From: CAVQFB01 sp963711675
GTDB lineage: Bacteria > Acidobacteriota > Terriglobia > Terriglobales > Acidobacteriaceae
DNA: 64,000 bases
NCBI GenBank assembly: GCA_963711675.1
Contig: CAVQFB010000003.1
Span: forward strand, 372,001-436,000
Reading direction: 5' to 3'
Below are positions 44,775-53,333 of this stretch, one piece after another (position 1 is the stretch's first letter; each line of letters starts with the position of its first letter). Position numbers and translations under genes: made by a program. The notes beneath the pieces are model-generated. The model was not told where the DNA came from and did not search any database. It saw only the letters and a list, made by a program, of their open reading frames with translations.

Positions 44775-46136
44775 TTACGCTCGTGCTCGCGCCCGAACCT
44801 TGATTTTGCCTGCCGGCTTCGCTACCCGGCCTCGCACCGCTGCCAGGAAGTCGTCGGTGAACATCGTCTGCTCGCGGCCCGGTCCGGTTGAGATCATGCC
44901 CACGCGCGCTCCGGTTTCGTGCTCAATGAAAGACAGATACTCCCGTGCTGCCTTGGGCAGTTTCTCAATCTTCGTGATTCCTTGTGTGGAGGTGCGCCAA
45001 CCAGGCATTTTATTGTATACGCAATCGATTTCTTCATAGCCGCTCGACTGCGCCGGTATCTCCGCTGTCTTCTTCCCGTTCACTTTGTAGGCCACACAAA
45101 CAGGAATCTCTGCCAGGTCGTCCAGCACATCCAGTTTGGTGACGACCAGCCAGGAAATGCCATTAATCATGCCAGCGTAACGCAGAAGTGGCAAATCAAG
45201 CCACCCACAGCGGCGCGGACGTCCCGTCACAGCGCCGAATTCGTTGCCACGGGCACGAAGTTTGTCTCCCAGTTCGTCCAGCGCTTCGGTGGGGAACGGA
45301 CCGCCGCCCACGCGCGTGCAATAAGCTTTGGTCACCCCGATCACCGACTGGATTGCATTAGGTGCAACGCCAGTCCCGGTTGCCGCCCCGCCCGAGGTTG
45401 CGCTCGACGAGGTCACAAAAGGATAGGTTCCATGGTCGATATCGAGCATGGTGCCCTGCGCTCCCTCGAACATCACGGCTTCGCCCGCAGCCAGAGCCTG
45501 GTTCAGCAAGAGGGCCGTGTCGCAGACAAACGGAGCAATCTGCTCCGAAGCGCGGGCGTATTCCTCGTACATGCTGTCCGCGTCGAGGGGTTCGGAGTTG
45601 AACAGCGCATGCGCGATCATATTCTTTTCGCGACAGGCATTTTCGATGTGCGTCTTCAACAGCTTGAGGTCAAGCAGATCGGCAACGCGCAAACCCCGGC
45701 GCCCCATCTTGTCTTCGTAAGCCGGACCGATGCCGCGAGAGGTCGTACCGATCTTTACTCTGCCGGGAGCATTCTCGGCCGCCAGTTCAATCATGCGGTG
45801 ATAGGGCAGGATCACCTGCGCCCGGTTGCTGACGAAAAGATTGCCATTGATGGTCACGCCTGCAGCGCGCAGGCCGGCGATTTCTTTCAGCAGGGCGATG
45901 GGATCCAGCACCACGCCGTTGCCGATCACGCCGCGACAGCCGGGGCGCAAGACGCCGGAAGGAACGAGTTGCAGGATAAATTTCTTGCCCTTGATGATGA
46001 CGGTGTGGCCGGCGTTATGGCCTCCCGCGTAGCGGGCAACGACCGGGAAATTTTCAGAGAGGACGTCGACGATTTTGCCCTTGCCCTCGTCGCCCCATTG
46101 CGCACCAATGATGACCGCCGTGTTGCCCTTTTTCAA
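44775..46136 (-). CDS. purA: adenylosuccinate synthetase
   Basis: An enzyme of about 453 residues that converts IMP and Asp to adenylosuccinate with GTP. The N-terminus KKGNTAVIIGAQWGDEGKGK followed by IVDV carries the P-loop and catalytic Asp. Other signatures are YAGGHNAGHTVIIKGKKFIL, GTTSRGIGPAYEDKMGRRGL and VTGRPRRCGWLDLPLLRYAG. The TTG at 46136 puts the start close to the conserved core; the frame is open to 46196, but those residues lack family character. Complete and intact. Confidence 0.95.
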   Translation of the reverse strand: MKKGNTAVIIGAQWGDEGKGKIVDVLSENFPVVARYAGGHNAGHTVIIKGKKFILQLVPSGVLRPGCRGVIGNGVVLDPIALLKEIAGLRAAGVTINGNLFVSNRAQVILPYHRMIELAAENAPGRVKIGTTSRGIGPAYEDKMGRRGLRVADLLDLKLLKTHIENACREKNMIAHALFNSEPLDADSMYEEYARASEQIAPFVCDTALLLNQALAAGEAVMFEGAQGTMLDIDHGTYPFVTSSSATSGGAATGTGVAPNAIQSVIGVTKAYCTRVGGGPFPTEALDELGDKLRARGNEFGAVTGRPRRCGWLDLPLLRYAGMINGISWLVVTKLDVLDDLAEIPVCVAYKVNGKKTAEIPAQSSGYEEIDCVYNKMPGWRTSTQGITKIEKLPKAAREYLSFIEHETGARVGMISTGPGREQTMFTDDFLAAVRGRVAKPAGKIKVRARARA

Positions 46137-46344
46137 AGCAAACTCCCGTAGGAACTGATTGCCGCGGCCAGCCGGCCGCACTCCAGGGTCGCACACACTC
46201 CTTGCCCGCGGTGTATTGACGCGCCTGGACTACTTGGGAATTCGACGGTACGGGTGTGTACGAGAAATCATACCGTGCTGGGCTGTGAATGAGCAATTCA
46301 TGTGCAGTGGTGGGCGAGTTCCGGACGAGAGGCTAGGACGCCAT

Positions 46345-46383
46345 CAGGCTGACGGCCAACGACAAACGACAAACGACGATAAA
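46345..46383. repeat. degenerate heptamer array upstream of mutM
   Basis: Units CCAACGA, CAAACGA, CAAACGA and CGATAAA lie with a 7-nt period about 12 bp before the mutM ATG. Confidence 0.5.
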
Positions 46384-46394
46384 CTAGAGAACAC

Positions 46395-47264
46395 ATGCCG
46401 GAACTTCCCGAGGTCGAAACCATAGCCCGAGGCCTGGACCGCCGCGTTAGAGGTGACGTCATTGAGTCCGTCTGGCTGGGCTCGAAGCCTGAACCGTTGA
46501 AGTCGCCCGCGCGAGAGATCGTCGCGACCCTCGAATCCAGGCGCATTAACGCCGTACGCCGGATGGGCAAGCACATCGTGCTGGACCTGGAAAAAGTAGG
46601 CCAGGCTCCGGTTGCGAAGCATGCAAAGAAATCGGTGCGACGGCAGGCCGATGCAACGTCCACCAAGGCTCAGTGGATTGTTCATCTTGGAATGACCGGG
46701 CGTCTGCTCGTTTGTCCCCCGTCTGAGGAGACAGCGAAGCACACGCACGCCGTCGTCAAGCTGGCATCGGGCAGGGAACTGCGCTTCGTTGATCCTCGTC
46801 GTTTCGGCCGCCTTAGTGTTTCGAGCAACGGCGACTTTGCGGCCAGCGGCTTCGAACCTCTTGAAGTGGACCTCGACAGCTTTGTCGCTCTTTTTCGGGG
46901 GCGCAAGACCCCGATCAAGAGCGCGCTCTTGAATCAGAAGCTTCTGAGTGGAGTCGGCAACATCTACGCGGATGAATCGCTGTTCCGTGCGGGAGTACGC
47001 CCGCGACGGCGAGCCGCCTCGCTGACCAGGGAGAATCTGCGGCTGCTCTATTCTTCGTTGCGGGAAGTGCTGAAGGAGGCGATCAAGCTGGGCGGATCTT
47101 CCGTGTCCGACTATGTCGACGCCGACGGCGAGGAAGGATTTTTCCAGTTGCAGCACCGCGTCTATGGCCGGGAAGGCGAGGCCTGCCTGGTATGCAGGAC
47201 TCCCATCAAGCGTGTCGTCATCGCGGGCCGCAGCAGCCATTATTGCCCGAAGTGCCAGAAATAA
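46395..47264 (+). CDS. mutM: bifunctional DNA-formamidopyrimidine glycosylase/AP lyase
   Basis: A 289-residue Fpg/MutM that excises 8-oxoguanine. Start MPELPEVETIARGLDRRVRG: Pro1 and Glu2 are the catalytic residues. LLNQKLLSGVGNIYADESLF is the helix-two-turn-helix and HRVYGREGEACLVCRTPIKR..YCPKCQK the zinc finger. About 25 extra residues (KHAKKSVRRQADATSTKAQ) sit in the N-terminal beta-sandwich. The gene is convergent with hisC. Confidence 0.96.
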   Translation: MPELPEVETIARGLDRRVRGDVIESVWLGSKPEPLKSPAREIVATLESRRINAVRRMGKHIVLDLEKVGQAPVAKHAKKSVRRQADATSTKAQWIVHLGMTGRLLVCPPSEETAKHTHAVVKLASGRELRFVDPRRFGRLSVSSNGDFAASGFEPLEVDLDSFVALFRGRKTPIKSALLNQKLLSGVGNIYADESLFRAGVRPRRRAASLTRENLRLLYSSLREVLKEAIKLGGSSVSDYVDADGEEGFFQLQHRVYGREGEACLVCRTPIKRVVIAGRSSHYCPKCQK

Positions 47265-47278
47265 TTCGCATGACGTTC

Positions 47279-48304
47279 TCACCGCTTGGTGCCGATCACC
47301 TTGTGGAATGCTTGGAGAAAAAGCCGATTCTCCTCGGGCCTTGCGATCGTCACCCGAATCGCCTTCGGTGCGCCCCACGGGCCCAAAGGACGCACGATCA
47401 CCCCTTCACTTTGCAGGCTTTTCACAAGAGACTCAGCATCTTCTCCGACGTCGCAGTAGATGAAGTTTCCCCACGTCGGTGCGACGGCATATCCCACCGC
47501 CGATAGTTCCCGGATTACGATCTTCGCCTGCTCAGCATTGTTCACCACCGCCTGCCGCACCTGCTCTTCATCTTCGAGCGCGGCGAGGGCGCCTGCCTGC
47601 GCCACGCCGGAGACCGAATAGATGTTCCGCATGGTATTCAGTCGTGCGACCAGGTCAACTGGACCCACTCCATACCCCACGCGGACCCCCGCCAGTCCGT
47701 GTGCCTTCGAGAAGGTGCGCAGGACAAGCACATTCCGGTTCTGCCTGACGTATTCCAGAGAATGGGAGAACTCGACTCCACGCTGTTTAGCGAAGAACTC
47801 GGCGTAGTCGTAGTACGCCTCGTCCAGAATCACAATGACGTGAGGTGGAATGCGATCGAGAAACTTGTCCACCGCCGCTGCATTGACCAGCGTTCCCGTT
47901 GGATTGTTGGGGTTCGCCAAGAATACGAAGCGTCTGCCGGAGTCGACGGCATCCGCGATGGCGTCGAGCTCAATCGTGTTGTCGCGCATCGGGACTTCAA
48001 TCAATCGCCCGCCTGCCGCTTTCACGACGATGCCGTAGACGATGAACGACCGCTCGCTGGTGACGGCATTCAAGCCCGGTCCGACCAGCACGCGCGCAAT
48101 GACATCCAGCAACTCGCCAAGGCCAGCAGCGACGACGATGTTCTCAGCGGGAACTCCGTGCTTCGCCGCGAGCTTTTGCCGCAAGTCGGCGGCGTCGTTG
48201 TCCGGGTAAAGATGTGATTCCGCGACCGCCGCCCGCATTGCTTCGACGGCACGAGGCGATGGCCCGAAAGGGCTTTCATTGGAATCCAGCTTGAGCAAGC
48301 TCAC
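47279..48304 (-). CDS. hisC: histidinol-phosphate aminotransferase
   Basis: A 341-residue PLP-dependent class-II aminotransferase: KLDSNESPFGPSPRAVEAMR, FLANPNNPTGTLVNAAAVDK, VILDEAYYDYAE and RTFSKAHGLAGVRVGYGVGP with the Schiff-base Lys in SKAHGLAG. It makes histidinol-phosphate in His synthesis; related aromatic aminotransferases cannot be excluded. The start overlaps the rluB stop by 4 nt (ATGA-type), so the two are translationally coupled. Confidence 0.92.
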   Translation of the reverse strand: MSLLKLDSNESPFGPSPRAVEAMRAAVAESHLYPDNDAADLRQKLAAKHGVPAENIVVAAGLGELLDVIARVLVGPGLNAVTSERSFIVYGIVVKAAGGRLIEVPMRDNTIELDAIADAVDSGRRFVFLANPNNPTGTLVNAAAVDKFLDRIPPHVIVILDEAYYDYAEFFAKQRGVEFSHSLEYVRQNRNVLVLRTFSKAHGLAGVRVGYGVGPVDLVARLNTMRNIYSVSGVAQAGALAALEDEEQVRQAVVNNAEQAKIVIRELSAVGYAVAPTWGNFIYCDVGEDAESLVKSLQSEGVIVRPLGPWGAPKAIRVTIARPEENRLFLQAFHKVIGTKR

Positions 48305-49077
48305 TCGGCTTTCTTGGCGGGCGGACGCGAACCCGTTCTCGTGCCCCGCTGCGCCTCGGACTTCAGCCGCGCAATCTCCTGCAAGGTGAGCGAACGAAAT
48401 TTGCCAGGTTCGACGTCGAGGGAGAGCGGGCCGTAGCGGACGCGCCGGATCTTCTCCACATGATGGCCCACTTCCTCAAACATCCGGCGGATCTGGCGGT
48501 TCCTGCCTTCAATCAAAGTCATTTCGTACCACGGGTTCTCGGAATCGCGAATCAACTTGACCTTGGCCGGGGAGGTGCGCACGCGCTTGCCATCGTCGGT
48601 GCGGATGACGAGTCCCGCGCGCAGCTTGCCAATCGCCTCGTCCGGCGGCTTGCCGGCCACTTTGACGACGTAGGTCTTCGGCATGTGGGCCCCTGCCTTC
48701 ATCAACTGGTGCGCCAGGTCGCCGTCATTGGTGAGAAGGAGCAGGCCCTCACTTGCGTAGTCGAGCCTCCCGACGGGATAGACCCTGCTGCCTACGCCGC
48801 GCACGAGATCCATCACGGTGGGGCGGTGCTCGGGGTCGCTGGCCGTGGTCACGTATCCCTTGGGTTTGTTCAGGAGGAGATAGACATGCCTCTGCCGCCC
48901 ATGCAGGAGCTTCCCGTCTACGCGGATGTGGTCGGTCTCCGGGTCAGCCTTCGATCCAAGCTCGGTCACGGCTTGCCCGTTGACCTGCACACGGCCCGAG
49001 GTGATGAGTTCCTCCGCCTTGCGTCGTGAGGCGATTCCGGCAGCGGCAATGATTTTTTGCAGGCGTTCGGCGGGCAT
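48301..49077 (-). CDS. rluB: 23S rRNA pseudouridine synthase (RluB-type)
   Basis: A 258-residue protein with an N-terminal S4 domain (ERLQKIIAAAGIASRRKAEE, LITSGRVQVNGQAVTELGSK) and an RsuA/RluB catalytic domain (YPVGRLDYASEGLLLLTNDG, with the catalytic Asp in GRLDYASEG). ENPWYEMTLIEGRNRQIRRM is the GRNRQIRRM signature. It modifies helix 89 of 23S rRNA or a nearby site. It is upstream of and coupled to hisC. An R2 element separates it from scpB, its usual neighbour. Confidence 0.93.
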   Translation of the reverse strand: MPAERLQKIIAAAGIASRRKAEELITSGRVQVNGQAVTELGSKADPETDHIRVDGKLLHGRQRHVYLLLNKPKGYVTTASDPEHRPTVMDLVRGVGSRVYPVGRLDYASEGLLLLTNDGDLAHQLMKAGAHMPKTYVVKVAGKPPDEAIGKLRAGLVIRTDDGKRVRTSPAKVKLIRDSENPWYEMTLIEGRNRQIRRMFEEVGHHVEKIRRVRYGPLSLDVEPGKFRSLTLQEIARLKSEAQRGTRTGSRPPAKKAE

Positions 49078-49138
49078 GAATGGTTCCGGATATCAGGGTA
49101 ACAGAGCTGGAAGAATGATGTATGCGCGCCCCAGGGGC

Positions 49139-49256
49139 GGGTAGTGGGTCAAAAATTTGAAACGCTCCACGCCAGATCCCTCGCCCCCGCCGGAGAAAAC
49201 GCCGGGGCTTCGGGATGACTGTCCTTTGGAAGAACAGCCAAATCGAGCCACTGCCC
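49139..49256. repeat. R2 dispersed element, copy 4, between rluB and scpB
   Basis: Left end GGGTAGTGGGTCAAAAATTT; right end, reverse-complemented, GGGCAGTGGCTCGATTTGG. The core is CCAGATCCCTCGCCCCCGCC..AAACGCCGGGG.CTTCGGGATGAC. This is the best-preserved pair of ends among the four copies. It fills most of the 220-bp gap. Confidence 0.7.
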
Positions 49257-49297
49257 AGCAGCGCGCTGAATCGAGAAAAATGAATGTGTCCCGCCGG

Positions 49298-49984
49298 TTA
49301 AGCCGCGCCGCTGTGATCGCAGAGGATGGGTTCGTCGTCTACACGCGCGGATTCCGGGAACTCGACCAGAGTCGCAGCAATGTTCGGAGAGCCTTCTGCC
49401 GGCCGCAATTCGCTCTGGAACGACTCCGCCACCAACTTCTCGAACTCCTCCATGCTGGGTAGCTCGTTCACATCTTTCAGCCCGAAGCGCAGCAGGAATT
49501 CCTTGGTGGTTTTGTAGAGAATAGGGCGCCCGATTACCGCTTTTCGTCCGGCGGTAGTGATCAGTTTGCGATCGAGAAGTGTAGCGATCACGCCGCTTGA
49601 GTCGACGCCGCGAATTTCACTGATTTCGGGCACGGTGACGGGCTGCTTGTAAGCGATCACGGCCAGGGTCTCGAGCGCGGGCAAAGACAACCGGATCGGC
49701 GGTTTCAGGCTCTTCGCAAAAGCGCGCACGACATCGTGCTGCTCAGGCTTCGTCGACATCCGGTACCCACCCGCGACCTGGCGAACCTCGATGCCGCGAT
49801 CGGCTGAGTTGTAGTCGGCGGTGAGTTGTTCCAGCACCGCGCGAACCCGTGATTTGATGTCCGGATCGCCAGTGGCGCCATTTTCCGAGACGCCCGATTC
49901 CTTCACCAGCTGAATCATCTGATCCAGCGTCACCGGCGTTTCCGCCGCGTAGATAATCGCTTCGAGTTGGGCTTTTAGACTCAT
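49298..49984 (-). CDS. scpB: segregation and condensation protein B
   Basis: A 228-residue ScpB made of two winged helices: SLKAQLEAIIYAAETPVTLD, VAGGYRMSTKPEQHDVVRAF, LSLPALETLAVIAYKQPVTV and EISEIRGVDSSGVIATLLDR. ScpB dimers bind ScpA in the SMC condensin complex. It lies 41 bp after scpA. Confidence 0.95.
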   Translation of the reverse strand: MSLKAQLEAIIYAAETPVTLDQMIQLVKESGVSENGATGDPDIKSRVRAVLEQLTADYNSADRGIEVRQVAGGYRMSTKPEQHDVVRAFAKSLKPPIRLSLPALETLAVIAYKQPVTVPEISEIRGVDSSGVIATLLDRKLITTAGRKAVIGRPILYKTTKEFLLRFGLKDVNELPSMEEFEKLVAESFQSELRPAEGSPNIAATLVEFPESARVDDEPILCDHSGAA

Positions 49985-50025
49985 AGAACCGCTGCCGACT
50001 CCTCAGTTGCTTTTTCGCGAGACGC

Positions 50026-50916
50026 TTAGCGCCAGTCGTCCCGTACCGCCGCATGCTCGGTCATCACTTGTTCAAAATGAGTATGCTTGCGAATCAAGAC
50101 CTCGCCAAACAGAAGGTCCTGCCTCAGCTGAATGGCCTGCAGCCGCACCAATTCCAGCAAGGCCAGGAACATGCAAACCAGCGCCGGGTGCGAGTTCACG
50201 TTGCGCAGCAAACGCTTCAGGCGAACCGGCTTGTCTTCCAGACTTAGCCGTCGCCGCAGGTAGTCGATCATCTGGCTTACGGTTACGGTGTCCTCGTCCA
50301 CATTCAGAATGGGGCGGGAACGTGCGCGATCCAGAATCTGCTGAAACGTTTTGACCAGGTCGATCACATCGGCCGCAATTTCAGGCTCGGTGCCTTCGGC
50401 TTCGAGAAATTCTTTTATCGAAGGATTCGACAACACTGCGTCTTCAATCTGCTGCTTCTGCAACAACATTTGCGCCGCCGACTTGAACTTCTCGTGCTCG
50501 AGCAGACGGTTCACCAGCTCCGACCGCGGATCATCTTCGGCGTCCGCAGGCGCCAGCGGATCGCGCGGCAAGAGCATTTTCGACTTGATATGGATGAGCA
50601 CGGCGGCCATGTAAATGAATTCGGAGGCCACGTTCACATCGATTTCGCGAATCTTTTCGACGTAGGCGAGATACTGCGCCGTGATCTTCGCGATCGGAAT
50701 GTCGTAAATGTCGATATCCTGCTTGCGGATCAGGTCGAGCAACAAGTCGAGCGGACCTTCGTAGACGTCGCCGACCGCGACCGCGAACGAGGACTCGCTT
50801 TCTTCTTTTTTCTGGGATGAAGTTTTTGCCGGGACGGGCTGAGGTCCTGACACGGCGGGACGTTGGCCTTCTGCCGCATCCGGCCTGGTGGAATCGATTC
50901 TTAAAGGTTCAGCCAT
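50026..50916 (-). CDS. scpA: segregation and condensation protein A
   Basis: A 296-residue kleisin: VGDVYEGPLDLLLDLIRKQD, IDIYDIPIAKITAQYLAYVE and AAVLIHIKSKMLLPRDP, with a C-terminal winged helix (LLALLELVRLQAIQLRQDLL). It bridges the SMC heads during chromosome segregation. The first 45 residues are polar and variable. It lies 41 bp after trpS in the same transcript order: site-2 protease, trpS, scpA, scpB. Confidence 0.95.
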   Translation of the reverse strand: MAEPLRIDSTRPDAAEGQRPAVSGPQPVPAKTSSQKKEESESSFAVAVGDVYEGPLDLLLDLIRKQDIDIYDIPIAKITAQYLAYVEKIREIDVNVASEFIYMAAVLIHIKSKMLLPRDPLAPADAEDDPRSELVNRLLEHEKFKSAAQMLLQKQQIEDAVLSNPSIKEFLEAEGTEPEIAADVIDLVKTFQQILDRARSRPILNVDEDTVTVSQMIDYLRRRLSLEDKPVRLKRLLRNVNSHPALVCMFLALLELVRLQAIQLRQDLLFGEVLIRKHTHFEQVMTEHAAVRDDWR

Positions 50917-50957
50917 TTCTTCTTTTGTTGGGACGTTCTACTTTCCTCTAGTGAGTC

Positions 50958-51995
50958 CTAGTTCTTATCGCGCGGGGCTTCGTATTCCAGAGACATGCCC
51001 ATTACTTCGCGCACCTCGTTCATGGTCGCGCCGCTGACCTTGCGAGCCCGTTCCGTGCCCGTCTCCAGAATATCCCACGCCAGCCGCGGATTGTCTTCGT
51101 ATTTTTTGCGTCGCTCCTGCATAGGTGCAAGAACGTTAACCAGCGCGTCCGCCGCCCAGCCTTTGCATTCGATGCAGCCAATCCCCGCGGATCGACAGCC
51201 TTCGTTCACCTTAGCCATCGTTTCTCTGGAGCTGAAAATCTTGTGCAAATCGCCCACCGGGCAGACATCGGGATTTCCCTTATCGCTTCGCCGGATGCGC
51301 GCCGGATCGGTGACCATGGTCTTCAGCTTCTGGCGCACAACCGGCTCCGGGTCGGTGAGCATGATCGTATTTCCGTAGGATTTCGACATCTTCCGGCCAT
51401 CGGTGCCCGGAAGTTTCGGGGAAACCGTCAGAAGCGGCTGGGGCTCGGGAAAGACCACCTTGGGCTTTCCGTAAAAGCTGTTAAATCTCCGCGCGATCTC
51501 GCGCGTCAACTCCACGTGCGGAACCTGGTCCTCTCCCACCGGGACAAAGTCCGCCTGGTAGATCAGAATGTCCGCCGACTGCAGCACAGGATAGCCGAGG
51601 AATCCGTAAGTCCCAAGGTCTTTATCCTTGATGTTTTCCCTCTGCTCTTTGTAGGTAGGGACACGCTCCAGCCAGCCGAGAGGCGTGATCATTGAAAAGA
51701 GCAGGTGCAGCTCGGCGTGCGCCGGTACGTGCGACTGGATGAACATGGTACAGCGCTCGGGCTCGAGGCCTGCTCCGAGCCAATCCAGCATGACGTCCAG
51801 CGAATTTTGCTTGATCCGCGAGGTGTCGGCGTAGTCGGTCGTGAGGGCGTGCCAGTCAGCGATGAAGAAGAAACACTCGTACTGGTCCTGCATGCGAACC
51901 CAGTTGTCGAGCGCGCCCACGAAATTGCCCAGGTGCAATTTTCCCGTGGACCGCATGCCGCTGAGTACGCGTTTACGATTTGAGCCAGAAGCCAT
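50958..51995 (-). CDS. trpS: tryptophanyl-tRNA synthetase
   Basis: A 345-residue class-I synthetase: RVLSGMRSTGKLHLGNFVGA (HIGH as HLGN), a stretch ending QYECFFFIADWHALT, and LPGTDGRKMSKSYGNTIMLT (KMSKS). It has a Cys pair region (DVCPVGDLHKIFS.. IGCIECKG) like the longer TrpRS type. The ATG overlaps the site-2 protease stop by 1 nt, suggesting translational coupling. Confidence 0.96.
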   Translation of the reverse strand: MASGSNRKRVLSGMRSTGKLHLGNFVGALDNWVRMQDQYECFFFIADWHALTTDYADTSRIKQNSLDVMLDWLGAGLEPERCTMFIQSHVPAHAELHLLFSMITPLGWLERVPTYKEQRENIKDKDLGTYGFLGYPVLQSADILIYQADFVPVGEDQVPHVELTREIARRFNSFYGKPKVVFPEPQPLLTVSPKLPGTDGRKMSKSYGNTIMLTDPEPVVRQKLKTMVTDPARIRRSDKGNPDVCPVGDLHKIFSSRETMAKVNEGCRSAGIGCIECKGWAADALVNVLAPMQERRKKYEDNPRLAWDILETGTERARKVSGATMNEVREVMGMSLEYEAPRDKN

Positions 51996-52669
51996 CAGAA
52001 TCTCAGCAAAATTGAAATGAAAAAACCAAGCACGGGAAAAATCAGTTTGCCCAGCAAACCGCCTCCCAGGTAGACCAGAGCCATCAAGCCCAGCCAGCCC
52101 ACCGTGTCATAGACCCTGAGAACGGGCGGTGACAGAAAGTGCCGCAGCACGTGGCTGCCGTCGAGTGGCGGGACCGGAATCAGGTTGAAGACGCCGAGCA
52201 CGACGTTGATGGTCATGAAGTCATAGATCAACAGGCAAAACGGCGTCAGCGACGTGTCAATGAGCCGGCCATAGGGAAGGCCGTGCACCAGTTCGCGGCC
52301 GGACGCTGAACTGAGCGAAATCGCGATCAGTAGTACCACGGCAATGCTGGCGATCAGAAAATTGCTGACGGGGCCGGCCACCGACGTAAGGATGTCATCC
52401 TTCACCGGATTCTTGAAATTCCTCGGATTCACCGGCGTGGGTTTGGCCCATCCCAACATAGGAATGTGCGAGATATAGGCAATCAAGGGCATCAGTACGG
52501 TGCCAACGGGATCGATGTGCTTGATGGGATTCAGCGTGACCCGGCCCAGCATGCGAGCGGTGGGATCGCCGCAGCGGTTGGCCGTCCAGGCGTGGGCCGA
52601 CTCGTGGACGCTGATCGCGAACACGAAGGCAATCAACTTGAATATGAAATCAACGGTCTGCAGGGTCAT
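51995..52669 (-). CDS. site-2 protease family (M50) membrane metalloprotease
   Basis: A 224-residue polytopic protein with the zinc motif HESAHAW (HExxH) in the first helix, and NLIPVPPLDGSHVLRHFLSP carrying the NPxxDG-type third ligand. It belongs to the short rhomboid-like-length M50B branch (FxxNLIPxPPLDG) often found upstream of trpS-scpAB. It probably cleaves transmembrane regulators or signal-peptide remnants. Substrate unknown. Confidence 0.9.
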   Translation of the reverse strand: MTLQTVDFIFKLIAFVFAISVHESAHAWTANRCGDPTARMLGRVTLNPIKHIDPVGTVLMPLIAYISHIPMLGWAKPTPVNPRNFKNPVKDDILTSVAGPVSNFLIASIAVVLLIAISLSSASGRELVHGLPYGRLIDTSLTPFCLLIYDFMTINVVLGVFNLIPVPPLDGSHVLRHFLSPPVLRVYDTVGWLGLMALVYLGGGLLGKLIFPVLGFFISILLRF

Positions 52670-52867
52670 GCAGTGGGTTCGATTCTAGCAGACGGTAAGG
52701 TCTGCCTACCGCTTTCTCGCGCCGGGGAGTCTTCGAATTATCAGTCACTTGCAAGATTCTGCACCTTCGATTGTTAAGATTGCGTGACTCCCGGATACCT
52801 TTCGGAAGAGTCAATCGTCTAATGAAGTGTTAGATGGTTCCCTCATTATTAAGGAAGTGAGGTCGGT

Positions 52868-53242
52868 ATGACGTTCCAGGTCAATGTTCAGCACACCGGC
52901 GACGTAGCCGTCGTCAACTGCGCTGGCCGTATCGTGCGCGGTGAGCCAGCTTGTGCGCTCAAGAATGCCGTGCTCTCGCAGCGCGACGCTCGCATCGTCG
53001 TCCTCGATCTGTCCGACGTGGCGACGGTCGATGGCGGTGGGCTGGGGACGCTCGTGTTGCTGCGCCGATGGACGAAAGACAACGGCATTCAGATGAAGCT
53101 GGTGAATCCCTCTCCGCTCGTGCGCGAACTGCTCGAGCGCACGCAACTCGACCGCATCTTCGATATCTCCTCTGTGGATGACGCACTCGCGATACTGGGT
53201 TGTGAACGGTATCGCGAGTACGGCTACACCGCCGCGCTGTAA
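52868..53242 (+). CDS. STAS-domain protein (anti-anti-sigma-like) without the phosphorylatable Ser
   Basis: A 124-residue STAS domain: MTFQVNVQHTGDVAVVNCAG and a stretch VVLDLSDVATVDGGGLGTLV. In SpoIIAA-type proteins this motif is DSSGLG and its Ser is phosphorylated by the anti-sigma kinase. Here it is DGGGLG, with no hydroxyl residue, so switching by phosphorylation is unlikely at this site. It may be constitutively active or serve another partner. No RsbW-like kinase is adjacent. The GAGG ribosome-binding site is good. Confidence 0.85.
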   Translation: MTFQVNVQHTGDVAVVNCAGRIVRGEPACALKNAVLSQRDARIVVLDLSDVATVDGGGLGTLVLLRRWTKDNGIQMKLVNPSPLVRELLERTQLDRIFDISSVDDALAILGCERYREYGYTAAL

Positions 53243-53293
53243 GCCACCTCGGTTCAGATTGCTGCACCCACATTTCTAGAATCTGCCCTTAAA

Positions 53294-53322
53294 TTGACTT
53301 GCCCTGGTATCCCGCATACCAT
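53294..53322 (+). promoter_or_regulatory. promoter of the Ser/Thr kinase gene
   Basis: TTGACT (53294-53299), 17-nt spacer, TACCAT (53317-53322); the ATG is 11 bp further, so the leader would be very short. Confidence 0.45.
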
Positions 53323-53333
53323 AACGCAACTCA

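Noticed and set aside
46137..46196. Longer N-terminus for PurA
   Set aside because: The extra residues do not resemble the family, and the TTG at 46136 sits right before the conserved core.
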